From contig CAWJPA010000007.1 in assembly GCA_963844655.1 (NCBI GenBank), forward strand, positions 186,001 through 250,000: 64,000 nucleotides of DNA, in the 5' to 3' direction. The notes under the pieces are model-generated. The model ran no database searches. It was not told where the DNA came from and worked only from the letters and a program-made list of their open reading frames with translations. A program made the position numbers and the translations under genes. This stretch comes from JASHPR01 sp963844655 (GTDB lineage: Bacteria > Actinomycetota > Actinomycetes > Streptosporangiales > Streptosporangiaceae). The stretch's first letter is position 1, and each line of letters starts with the position of its first letter. Below are positions 57,215 through 64,000 of this stretch, piece after piece.

Positions 57215-58962
57215 CTCTGGCCGGGCTCGCCTCGCTGCTCCCGCTGCCGGTCGCGTTCCCGCTCTGCGGTGCGGTGGCGGCACCGCTGCTGGCCCGGCGG
57301 TCACGGCGGCTGCCCGTCATCGCCTCACTCGTCGCCCTGGCCGGATCGGCCGCCGTGCTGCTGTCCCTGGCGCCCACGGTCTTCCCCGGCCGCGTAGTCG
57401 CGCACTACCTGGGCCACTGGACGCCGGTCAACGGGCATGTGCTCGGCATAGCGTTCGCCGCCGACCCGTTCGGGCTCCTCTATGCCCTGACCGCGGCGGT
57501 CGTCGGCGCGGTGCTGTTGCTCTACACCCTCTCCGAGCTGGGCGGCCTCGGCCCGCGCGAGCTGGGCTTGTTCGCGTGCCTGGTCCAGTTGCTGCTGGCC
57601 GCGCTGATCGGCGGCGCCCTGACCGCGGACCTGTTCAACCTCTTCGTCTGGTTCGAGGTCGCCGCGCTGGCCAGCTACGGGCTCACGGGGTTCTATCTGG
57701 AGCGGCCGATCGCGCTGGAGGCCGCGTTCAAGATCCTGGTTCTGACCACGCTGGCCAGCTTCGCCATCTTCATCGGCGCGGGGCTGCTGTATGCCGGGCA
57801 TGGCGCGCTCAACTTCGGCCAGCTGCACATCGCGCTGGCTGGGCACCTGGCCACGCCAGACATCGTCGCCCTCGGGCTGCTGGTCGCGGGCTTCGCCACG
57901 AAGGCCGGGCTGGTGCCGTTCCACGGCTGGCTGGCCGACGCGCACACCGCCGCGCCCGGTCCGGTGTCCGCGCTGTTCTCTGGCCTGATGGTCAGCTTCG
58001 GCGTGGTCGCGATCGGCCGGATAGCGCTCCAGGTCTACGGTCCGGGCAGCACGCCCGTGCTCGGGCTGCTGATGACGGTCGGGGTGGTCTCCGCTCTGGT
58101 CGGTGCGGTGCTGGCCCTGGCTCAGGACGATCTGAAGCGGCTGCTCGCCTACGACACCGTCTCCCAGGTGGGGATCATGATCATCGGACTCGCCACCGGC
58201 ACCGCGGCGGGCGTCGCGGGCGGCGTGTACCACCTGGTCAACCACGCGCTGTTCAAGGCGCTGCTGTTCCTGTGCGCGGGCGCCATCGTGCACCGCACCG
58301 GAGCCACCAAGCTTTCCGAGATGGGCGGCCTGGCCCGCCGGATGCCGGTCGTCGCGGGCGCGTTCATGCTCGGCGCGGTGTCCATCGCCGGGATCCCCCC
58401 GTTCAACGGGTACGTGTCGCTCAGCCTGGTCCACACCGGGTTGCTGGAGCGCCATGAGACCGTTCCCTACCTGCTGACGCTGGCCGCTCAGGTGATCACC
58501 ATGGCCGCGCTCGGCCGGGCGGCGTGGCTGGCCTTCTTCCGGCGCCCCGCCCAGGATCACGACGGCCAGGAACAGCTGCGGCCCGGGATGCTAACCGGGT
58601 TCGCGACCCTGGGCGCGTGTTGCGTTGCGTTCGGCGCGGCGGGGCCACTCGTGCTGCACAGGCTGATGGCGCCTGCGGCCTCCAGCCTGCTGCATCCGGG
58701 CCGCTATGCCCTCGGGGTGCTGTCCGGGTCCGCCCGGCTCCCCGGGCTGCCGGTCGCCTTCGACTACTTCTCCCCGGCTGAGCTTGGCATCGCCGCGGCC
58801 AGCGTCGCGGTGGCCGCCGCACTGACCTGGTGGTACCTGAGGATCCCGGAGCCCGGCGTGATCCGCGGGCTGCGCGCGCTCCACACCGGCTCGGCGAACG
58901 ACTACGCCGCTTACGCGGTCGTCGGCATCCTGGCCGTGATCGCCGCGCTGAGGCTGGCCTGA
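57211..58962 (+). CDS. mrpD: Na+/H+ antiporter subunit MrpD (NuoM/NuoN-like proton channel)
   Basis: 583-residue ion-translocating subunit with about 14 helices. The antiporter-like core is plain: NLFVWFEVAALASYGLTGFY with the key Glu of helix 5, LLVAGFATKAGLVPFHGWLA with the conserved Lys, AHTAAPGPVSALFSGLMVSF, and HLVNHALFKALLFLCAGAIV. It is longer than usual MrpD (about 490-500), with an extra C-terminal segment of about 80 residues including another helix. It is the only large ND5-like subunit in the operon, which ends here. Confidence 0.93.
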   Translation: MTLAGLASLLPLPVAFPLCGAVAAPLLARRSRRLPVIASLVALAGSAAVLLSLAPTVFPGRVVAHYLGHWTPVNGHVLGIAFAADPFGLLYALTAAVVGAVLLLYTLSELGGLGPRELGLFACLVQLLLAALIGGALTADLFNLFVWFEVAALASYGLTGFYLERPIALEAAFKILVLTTLASFAIFIGAGLLYAGHGALNFGQLHIALAGHLATPDIVALGLLVAGFATKAGLVPFHGWLADAHTAAPGPVSALFSGLMVSFGVVAIGRIALQVYGPGSTPVLGLLMTVGVVSALVGAVLALAQDDLKRLLAYDTVSQVGIMIIGLATGTAAGVAGGVYHLVNHALFKALLFLCAGAIVHRTGATKLSEMGGLARRMPVVAGAFMLGAVSIAGIPPFNGYVSLSLVHTGLLERHETVPYLLTLAAQVITMAALGRAAWLAFFRRPAQDHDGQEQLRPGMLTGFATLGACCVAFGAAGPLVLHRLMAPAASSLLHPGRYALGVLSGSARLPGLPVAFDYFSPAELGIAAASVAVAAALTWWYLRIPEPGVIRGLRALHTGSANDYAAYAVVGILAVIAALRLA

Positions 58963-58979
58963 GGCCAGGGCGGGCTGGA

Positions 58980-60047
58980 TCATGCGCTGGCCTCGTCCGC
59001 AGCGGAGCCCGCGGCCGCGATTGCCGCGCGGAGGAACCGGGTGTTCTCCAGGGCGTCGGTGCTGTCGATGAACTCATCGACCGCGCCCAGCGCCGGCAGC
59101 CGGCGGACCTGCGGGTCGGCGATGCCCCCGAGCAGCGCAGTGGTAAACCGGCCGGCGTTGATGACGTGGTAAGGCCGGTCGTAATAGCGTCGCGTGCGTG
59201 TGTCCAGCGGCTTGGTGATCCTGAGCTCGTTGTGCATGGCCGCCGCGGCCCGGCAGGCCTGGCCCAGCTGCCGCTCCCGGGCGGGCCAATCGGTCGCGGC
59301 AATGGCACCGGCGAGCGGTGGCGCCAGCACGGGGGCGTCGGGAAGCCGGGCAAAGGCCGTGCCGAGCCATTTGCTGTAGGGCGGGTAGCGCCGCCGCATC
59401 AGCAGGAACAGCCGGGTGAGGTCGCGGACCAGCCTGGCGGTCACGATGGCCGAGCCCAGCTCGTCGCCGACCTCGGCGCAGCGTCCAGGGAAGGCCTCTT
59501 CCTGGGCGATGCGCTGCCATTGCCGAGCCAGTACGTACAGCCAGATATCACGGGGGTACCAGGCCAGTCGGGCGCGGGCTTGGCTGAGCTCGCCCGGCCC
59601 GTCGTGGAATACGGCTCCGGCGGTGATCTCGGCGAGCCGCTGGGTTGGCACAGCGAGCCAGTCCTCGGCAGCGATGGACGACGTCGGGTCGAACCCCAGC
59701 TGGCCGGTCAGCCACGAAGCAGCCTGCTGAACCTCTACCCGGTGCCGAACGCGGCCGTCCTTGGTCACCGGGTAGGCGGTGGGATATCCGCCGAACGTGG
59801 CGGGCAGGCGCCGTGAGAGCAGCTCGCTGACGCCGGCGGCCTCCTCGCCGCTCAGCAGGATGTGCAGGCGCGGGCCCCAGTCGTGATCGGTGGAGCGCTC
59901 GGTGTCGAAACCGAGCACCTCGGAGCCAGTTCCCAGCAGCGCCGCGGCGTAAGACAGCCGCGGGAACGCGTCGTCCAGCAACGGCCGCACGGCCTGGTCG
60001 TAAAACCTCCCGGCCAGCTGCAGGCCGGGAATGAACGGCGCTGTCAT
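58980..60047 (-). CDS. Nucleotidyltransferase-fold DUF4037 protein
   Basis: 355-residue protein with an N-terminal nucleotidyltransferase fold and a C-terminal DUF4037 helical domain. The GS motif and catalytic-acid segment read LLGTGSEVLGFDTERSTDHD; the DUF4037 part contains NELRITKPLDTRTRRYYDRP. These proteins are predicted to transfer nucleotides to unknown targets; some relate to aminoglycoside-type enzymes. ATG 60047 was chosen because homology starts at PFIPGLQLAGRFY; the upstream in-frame extension is low complexity. It ends 18 bases from the convergent mrpD stop. Confidence 0.85.
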   Translation of the reverse strand: MTAPFIPGLQLAGRFYDQAVRPLLDDAFPRLSYAAALLGTGSEVLGFDTERSTDHDWGPRLHILLSGEEAAGVSELLSRRLPATFGGYPTAYPVTKDGRVRHRVEVQQAASWLTGQLGFDPTSSIAAEDWLAVPTQRLAEITAGAVFHDGPGELSQARARLAWYPRDIWLYVLARQWQRIAQEEAFPGRCAEVGDELGSAIVTARLVRDLTRLFLLMRRRYPPYSKWLGTAFARLPDAPVLAPPLAGAIAATDWPARERQLGQACRAAAAMHNELRITKPLDTRTRRYYDRPYHVINAGRFTTALLGGIADPQVRRLPALGAVDEFIDSTDALENTRFLRAAIAAAGSAADEASA

Positions 60048-60109
60048 GCTGACGATCCTGCCGGGCGGGATCCGTGCGGTCACCCGGATTTCAGCCGCCG
60101 GCCGGCGCA

Positions 60110-60156
60110 CAGCGCAGCGGGCCGGGCGGGACAGTGCCGCCCGGCCCGCTGCGCTG
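60110..60156 (-). terminator. Perfect 20-bp hairpin
   Basis: Arms 60110-60129 and 60137-60156 are exact inverted complements (CAGCGCAGCGGGCCGGGCGG), loop of seven bases. It lies seven bases past the stop (minus) of the frameshifted conserved gene at 60163 and before the nucleotidyltransferase gene, so it likely terminates the former. Confidence 0.8.
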
Positions 60157-60162
60157 CTGCCG

Positions 60163-60827
60163 CTACAACGCCGCCAGGTGATCCAGGAAGCCGCGGTAGC
60201 TCCGCAGCGCGTTACGAAGGTCCTCGGTGTCGGCGCCGTCGCGATCCCACTCATTCCGGAGTCCACGCTCGCGCTCCCGGGCGGCGGACACGAGCGTCTC
60301 GATGGCTTCGGTTACGAGTTCCGCAGCGGCGACCACGGAGCCGTGCGGGTCGTCGACGAACGTGGACTGAATGCTGGTCCACCTGTCATGCAGGTGGACC
60401 GCGTCGCCAGCCGGGCCTGGCGCTGCCGGGGGCGGCAGTCGCTGTCGTGTCGTTGACGGCTGGTGCCGGCGGGGTGTGCGCCGCCGTGCCGGTCACGTCT
60501 GGTGGGGTGTCCGCCATCGGGTCGGCGCGGCCCGGTGTGGGTTCCGGAGCAACGTCGGCACGGGCCGACTCAGGAATCACCGGGCGGGCCGGGCCGTCGG
60601 CCTGGCTGCTCGGCGTGACGGTCTCATCGATGATCACCGCGTCCGGGTCGATGACGTCGCTCTCGTCGGTGTCGTCGGCCGCGTGCTGGCCGCGGATGCC
60701 GTGGTCCGCCTCGGTGAGCTCATCCGCGGTGTCTCGCCGGACCCGTCCGGGCGGTGGTCGGCTCCTCATCGGGCTGCGCGGAGCCGGTCACCGTCGCGTG
60801 GATCTCCTTAGCAGATTCGTTACTCAT
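60163..60827 (-). pseudogene. Conserved hypothetical protein, split by two frame changes
   Basis: Three consecutive frames together give one protein of about 220 residues. The start MSNESAKEIHATVTGSAQPD (ATG 60827, GAGGG just upstream) is in one frame. The acidic/Pro-rich middle (DTADELTEADHGIRGQHAAD, then VIDPDAVIIDETV) is in another, from about 60745. The conserved helical end (RWTSIQSTFVDDPHGSVVAA, RGLRNEWDRDGADTEDLRNA, LRSYRGFLDHLAAL) is in a third, up to the stop at 60163. The end resembles a widespread actinomycete protein of unknown function with the RW…FVDDP…TEDLR…YR pattern. The gene is either broken or carries two indel errors. Confidence 0.7.
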
Positions 60828-61081
60828 GATCCCTCTTCCTACGGCCGACGTGGCGCTGCCGGACTCACGGGCAGATGCGAAAACCGTCCTTCCACTACCG
60901 GGGAGCAGCCGGGCTAAACCAGCCGGGACCGTCCGGAGCTGGTAAATCGTCCCCGAGCCACATATATGGCCCAGCAGGGTCTGCGCTGGCGGTTCAGGAA
61001 GAACGGCGCGGGGCGGACTTCTCCTCGGAGGCTGCGCTTTCCTCCGCCGAGACGTCTTCGGCCGCTCCCGCCTTTCCGATT

Positions 61082-62290
61082 TCATCCGCCGGTCCGGCCT
61101 TTCCTGGGGTTCCGGCCATTCCCGCCGCATCGGCCTTTCCTGCGGTTCCGGCCTGTCCCGCCGGCTCGGGACCGTCCGCCGTTTCGGCATCGTCCGGTGA
61201 ACCGGCGGGTTGGGGCCAGGTCGGAGAGCGCCCGGCGCATCGTCCGCCAGTCGGCGCCCCTCGGCACCTTGAGCGAGATGTAGGCAGCGGCGCCGGTGGG
61301 GATCGGCAGCCAGAAGTTCACCAGCCGCCAGGCGAGCACGCCGAGGGTCGCGACGCTCCTGGTCAGCCCGAAGCCGACCAGCAGCACCGGCGTGAGCGTG
61401 TCGATGACCCCGAGCCCGGCGGGGGTGAACGGGATCGCCCCGAGCACGTTGCCGATCCCGTACGCGGCGAACAGCCCCACCGGGTTCGCGAACCGGCCGA
61501 ACGCCGCGATGAAGCACCAGAGCGACGCCGCGTCGAGCAGCCAGTTCAGCGTGGCCCAGGTCAGCGACCTGATCAGCACGGCCCGGTCGGTGCCAAGGGC
61601 GCGGACCGACGCGCTCGCCTGGAGCACGATGTTCTCCAGGCGGTCGCCGCCGAGGCCGGGGATCCGTCCTCCGACGGCCCGCACGATGCGCGCCGCCCGC
61701 TTGCCGCCGCGGGTGATGCCGAGGATCAGCGCCCCCATCGCCGCCAGCAGGACCGCCCCCACGATCGCGACGGTCGCGTACACCGGGCGGAAGCCGGACA
61801 GCGGGATGGAGATGACCAGCGAGACCCAGAGCAGCACGTTCAGCACCACCGTGGAGCCGATGCCCTTGGTCGCCATCATCACGCCGACGGCGGTGCCCTG
61901 GATGCCGTCCGCGGTGAACAGCTGGTAGCCGATCCCCGCGCTGCCGACCGTTCCCGCCGGGATGACATGCGCCACCGCCGCCGCGGACAGGTCGATCCGC
62001 GTCAGCCGGGACAGGCTGGGCCGTCCCTCGGGCGGCAGCAGCGCCCGCGTGAGCAGCGCGTAGCAGAACAGAGAGGCGGCCTCGAGGATCAGTCCGGCGA
62101 TCATCCAGAACGCGTTGACCCGCCCGAGCAGGTACAGATCCTTGCTCGCCCCGACGAGCTCGGGAATGACCAGGTACTCGACGATCAGCGCCAGGACCAG
62201 CAGGATGGCCAGGCGGCGCAGCGGGCGCTTAGCGGTCCGCAGCCAGGCCCGCCAGCCCTTGCGTGGCGTCCTGTCCTGGTCAGCCTGCAC
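61082..62290 (-). CDS. UPF0104/lysylphosphatidylglycerol synthase-like membrane protein
   Basis: 402 residues, about eight membrane helices between 25 and 350, matching the integral-membrane half of LPG synthases (UPF0104, flippase-like). Family motifs include PAGTVGSAGIGYQLF, GIGNVLGAIPFTPAGLGVID and AWRLVNFWLPIPTGAAAYIS. The final 40 residues (Arg/Gly/Asn-rich) look wrong; one frame over, the same DNA reads a natural acidic Ala/Glu/Lys tail (AGSPDDAETADGPEPAGQ onward, stop at about 60994). A one-base change near 61205 probably altered only the tail. It lies 11 bases after the AI-2E gene, so the two form an operon. Confidence 0.88.
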   Translation of the reverse strand: MQADQDRTPRKGWRAWLRTAKRPLRRLAILLVLALIVEYLVIPELVGASKDLYLLGRVNAFWMIAGLILEAASLFCYALLTRALLPPEGRPSLSRLTRIDLSAAAVAHVIPAGTVGSAGIGYQLFTADGIQGTAVGVMMATKGIGSTVVLNVLLWVSLVISIPLSGFRPVYATVAIVGAVLLAAMGALILGITRGGKRAARIVRAVGGRIPGLGGDRLENIVLQASASVRALGTDRAVLIRSLTWATLNWLLDAASLWCFIAAFGRFANPVGLFAAYGIGNVLGAIPFTPAGLGVIDTLTPVLLVGFGLTRSVATLGVLAWRLVNFWLPIPTGAAAYISLKVPRGADWRTMRRALSDLAPTRRFTGRCRNGGRSRAGGTGRNRRKGRCGGNGRNPRKGRTGG

Positions 62291-62301
62291 GGTTCGGCGG
62301 C

Positions 62302-63717
62302 TCAGCTGGTGTCCAGGCGGTGGAAGACCACCTCGTCCAGCAGAAGCCGGAGCGCGGCCGCGACCGGGATCGCCACCAGAGCCCCGATGATGCCCATCAG
62401 CGCCCCGCCCATCAGCACCGCGACCACGGACACCACCGCGGGCACCTTGACGGTCCGGCCCATGATCCTGGGCACCAGCAGGTAGTCCTCGGCCAGCCGG
62501 TAGGCGACATAGAACGCCAGCGTAGCGAGGGCGACCGGGAGCGACACGGTGAGCGCGACCAGGGTAACGATGGCCCCGCCCACGGTGGAGCCGATGACCG
62601 GGATGAGGTCGAGCAGGGCGACCATCAGCGCGAGCAGCACCGGGTAGGGAACGCCGAACGCGAGCATCCAGAAGTAGGTACCGAGCCCGGCGATGGCGGA
62701 GGTCAGGAAGTTCCCCAGCACAAAGCCGCCCACCTTGGTGAAGATCTCATCTCCGATCAGTATGACGCGGGTCCGCCGGGACCGCGGTGCGAGCCGGTAG
62801 GCGAACAGCCGGATCCGGGGCATGCCGATGAGGAAGTAGACCACCAGCACGGCCACGATCAGCATGGACGAGGCCGTGCTGAGGACCAGTTCGCCGGCCC
62901 CGAGCACGCCGCCGATCAGCGCGCTCCCCTTGGTGGACAGCAGGCGGGACAGCCGCTGCTGGATGTGAAAGCGGTCGTTAAGCCGGCCCAGCTGAGAGTT
63001 GTGATCCTGCAGGGAGTGCATGTAGTGCGGCAGGTGATCGGCCAGGGCGGAGGCCTGGGTGGCCAGGGGCGGGATGGCGGCCGCCAGAAAGGCGGCCAGC
63101 ACCCCGGCCACGGCCAACAGAATCGTCAGCACCGCAGCCCAGCGCGGCAGCCGGTGCCGCGTCAGCCAGGTGACGGCCGGATCCAGGCCGGCGGCGATGA
63201 ACAGCGCTAGGCCGATGAGCACCAGCACCGACCGGGCCCTGATCACAAGCTCGAACAGGCCGTAGGTAACCGCGACCCCGGCGGCCGCGGCCATGCCGAT
63301 AAAGAATGGTGAGCGCCGGTTGACCGGCCGCCCAGGTCGCCCCAGACCACCCGTCTCCTCAGCGTGCGCGGCCGCCGCGGCAACTGCCTCCTCCATCTCG
63401 TCCATGGCCCGCTGGTCCGCGGCGTCACGGTCCAGGGCGGGCGGGCCCTTGTCCTCCTGGTCCGGGGCGGGTGGGCCCATGCCGTCCGGGTCCGCGGCAT
63501 AACGGTCCAGGGCAGGCGGGCCCATGCCGTCCGGGTCTGCGGCGTCAAGGACTCCGGCGCTCTGGTCCGTCACGCCCCGCGTCCTGCCGCCCTCTGCCTG
63601 GCCATGGCCGGTCGCGGCCGAGGGCTCCCGGGCCAGCCGGCGCATGGCGGCCAACGCCCGGCTGACCCCCGCCGGGGCCAGCCGGCCGGTCTTCGGCTGA
63701 TCCAGATCGCCTCGCAT
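62302..63717 (-). CDS. AI-2E family transporter (long N-terminal linker)
   Basis: 471-residue paralogue of the protein at 41413. The membrane part (about 140-470) has eight helices, VALLDLIPVIGSTVGGAIVT as the family signature and PRIMGRTVKVPAVVSVVAVL. The first 130 residues are a soluble, disordered linker with a tandem repeat (ADPDGMGPPALDR and variants) ending in an acidic helix (AMDEMEEAVAAAAAHAEE). ATG 63717 and GTG 63720 are both possible starts; neither has a strong ribosome site. It is followed by the UPF0104-type gene. Confidence 0.9.
   Translation of the reverse strand: MRGDLDQPKTGRLAPAGVSRALAAMRRLAREPSAATGHGQAEGGRTRGVTDQSAGVLDAADPDGMGPPALDRYAADPDGMGPPAPDQEDKGPPALDRDAADQRAMDEMEEAVAAAAAHAEETGGLGRPGRPVNRRSPFFIGMAAAAGVAVTYGLFELVIRARSVLVLIGLALFIAAGLDPAVTWLTRHRLPRWAAVLTILLAVAGVLAAFLAAAIPPLATQASALADHLPHYMHSLQDHNSQLGRLNDRFHIQQRLSRLLSTKGSALIGGVLGAGELVLSTASSMLIVAVLVVYFLIGMPRIRLFAYRLAPRSRRTRVILIGDEIFTKVGGFVLGNFLTSAIAGLGTYFWMLAFGVPYPVLLALMVALLDLIPVIGSTVGGAIVTLVALTVSLPVALATLAFYVAYRLAEDYLLVPRIMGRTVKVPAVVSVVAVLMGGALMGIIGALVAIPVAAALRLLLDEVVFHRLDTS
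63420..63547. repeat. Coding tandem repeats, about 42-45 bp units
   Basis: About three imperfect copies of a unit containing CGGTCCAGGGCGGGCGGGCC and ATGCCGTCCGGGTC, encoding the ADPDGMGPPALDR repeats of the AI-2E protein linker. Copy number probably varies between strains. Confidence 0.65.
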
Positions 63718-63870
63718 CACATCGCCGGGCGGTGCGCGGGTGCGGTAGTGAAGGACACGGCATCTCCTGAACGCGGGGGCCCCGGACGGCGGACGGGCTC
63801 GCCCGAGAGCGGGGCACGGTCGCAGGCCCCGGAACTGCCCCGATCAGGGCCTTTCACACATCGGCCGACG

Positions 63871-64000
63871 TCAGTCGCCGGTGATCGCGGCGTGGCACTG
63901 CGGGCAGGTGACGGGCGGGTCGGCCTCCGCGATCGTGCCGCAGACCGGGCAGACGCGGCGCAGCCAGCAGGCCGGGTCGCCGGGCACGTCCGCGGCCAGA
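63871..64000 (-). CDS. Zinc-ribbon protein, partial (right edge)
   Basis: The last 42 codons of a gene whose start lies beyond the window. The frame reads PGDPACWLRRVCPVCGTIAE then CPQCHAAITGD and ends at the stop 63871-63873. Two CxxC knuckles (CPVC and CPQC) about 16 residues apart form a zinc ribbon; a further Cys precedes (ACWL). Nothing more can be said about its function. Confidence 0.75.
   Translation of the reverse strand, partial: LAADVPGDPACWLRRVCPVCGTIAEADPPVTCPQCHAAITGD

Noticed and set aside
60875..62485. 536-residue plus-strand open frame
   Set aside because: Low-complexity antisense of the UPF0104-type gene.

Overview
The window is very GC-rich, with strong third-position G/C bias, dense head-to-tail operons and start/stop overlaps (ATGA, GTGA, TTGA). 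It also carries ANTAR, LuxR-type ATPase (LAL), CGNR, DUF2252, DUF4331, DUF4097 and SigB/SigF-type sigma genes. This points to an actinomycete (Actinomycetota), possibly a Streptosporangiales- or Streptomyces-like soil lineage; the sequence alone gives no finer placement. I see no rRNA, tRNA or CRISPR.

Layout. 1-8052: an oligopeptide-type ABC importer (partial at the left edge) with its lipoprotein, followed by a Gfo/Idh/MocA oxidoreductase and a sugar-isomerase-like TIM barrel, each section closed by a strong hairpin; it looks like uptake and breakdown of a carbohydrate-type solute. 8122-13319 (minus): a secreted protein, a DUF4242 protein, a frameshifted LAL regulator, a ZIP-type metal transporter and a DUF899 protein. 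13620-15870: a frameshifted membrane protein, a CDF metal exporter and a Nudix hydrolase. 15873-21680: a NarL-type two-component system divergent from two ABC exporters with a cupin between them. 21681-24153: a glycosidase-like protein and a GT28-like glycosyltransferase. 24291-26302: a decayed YefM/YoeB toxin-antitoxin pair and a dead ISAs1-family element. 26372-30097: a VOC protein divergent from a MarR regulator over twin palindromic operators, a DUF2252 protein and a glucose-dehydrogenase pseudogene.

30185-36781 is a tight six-gene plus-strand operon: an FAD disulfide-reductase-like protein without its cysteines, a small conserved protein, a DUF4331 protein, a DyP peroxidase, an enoyl-CoA hydratase and a sulfite-oxidase-family molybdoenzyme. 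I do not recognise it as a described pathway and consider it the best candidate for an uncharacterised system. 36782-43495 is a mixed region (truncated GNAT, flavin monooxygenase, cupin, CGNR regulator, AI-2E transporter, MOSC protein). 43540-50008 holds an MMPL pump, a second two-component system, a DUF4097 surface protein and a GT4 glycosyltransferase.

50191-58962 is a stress/ion-homeostasis block: a GAF-ANTAR regulator, two paralogous MarR proteins, a SigB/SigF-type sigma factor and a seven-gene Mrp-type cation/proton antiporter operon without the large MrpA subunit. Three promoter-like sites with one architecture (GTTT, 14 bases, GGGTAG) precede the Mrp operon, the GAF-ANTAR gene and the membrane protein at 13620, so the local sigma factor may control all three. 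58980-64000 (minus): a nucleotidyltransferase, a frameshifted conserved protein, a UPF0104-type membrane protein, a second AI-2E transporter and a partial zinc-ribbon protein.

Caution: about eight genes carry one-base frame breaks, often in G/C runs. Some may be sequencing or assembly errors rather than real pseudogenes.
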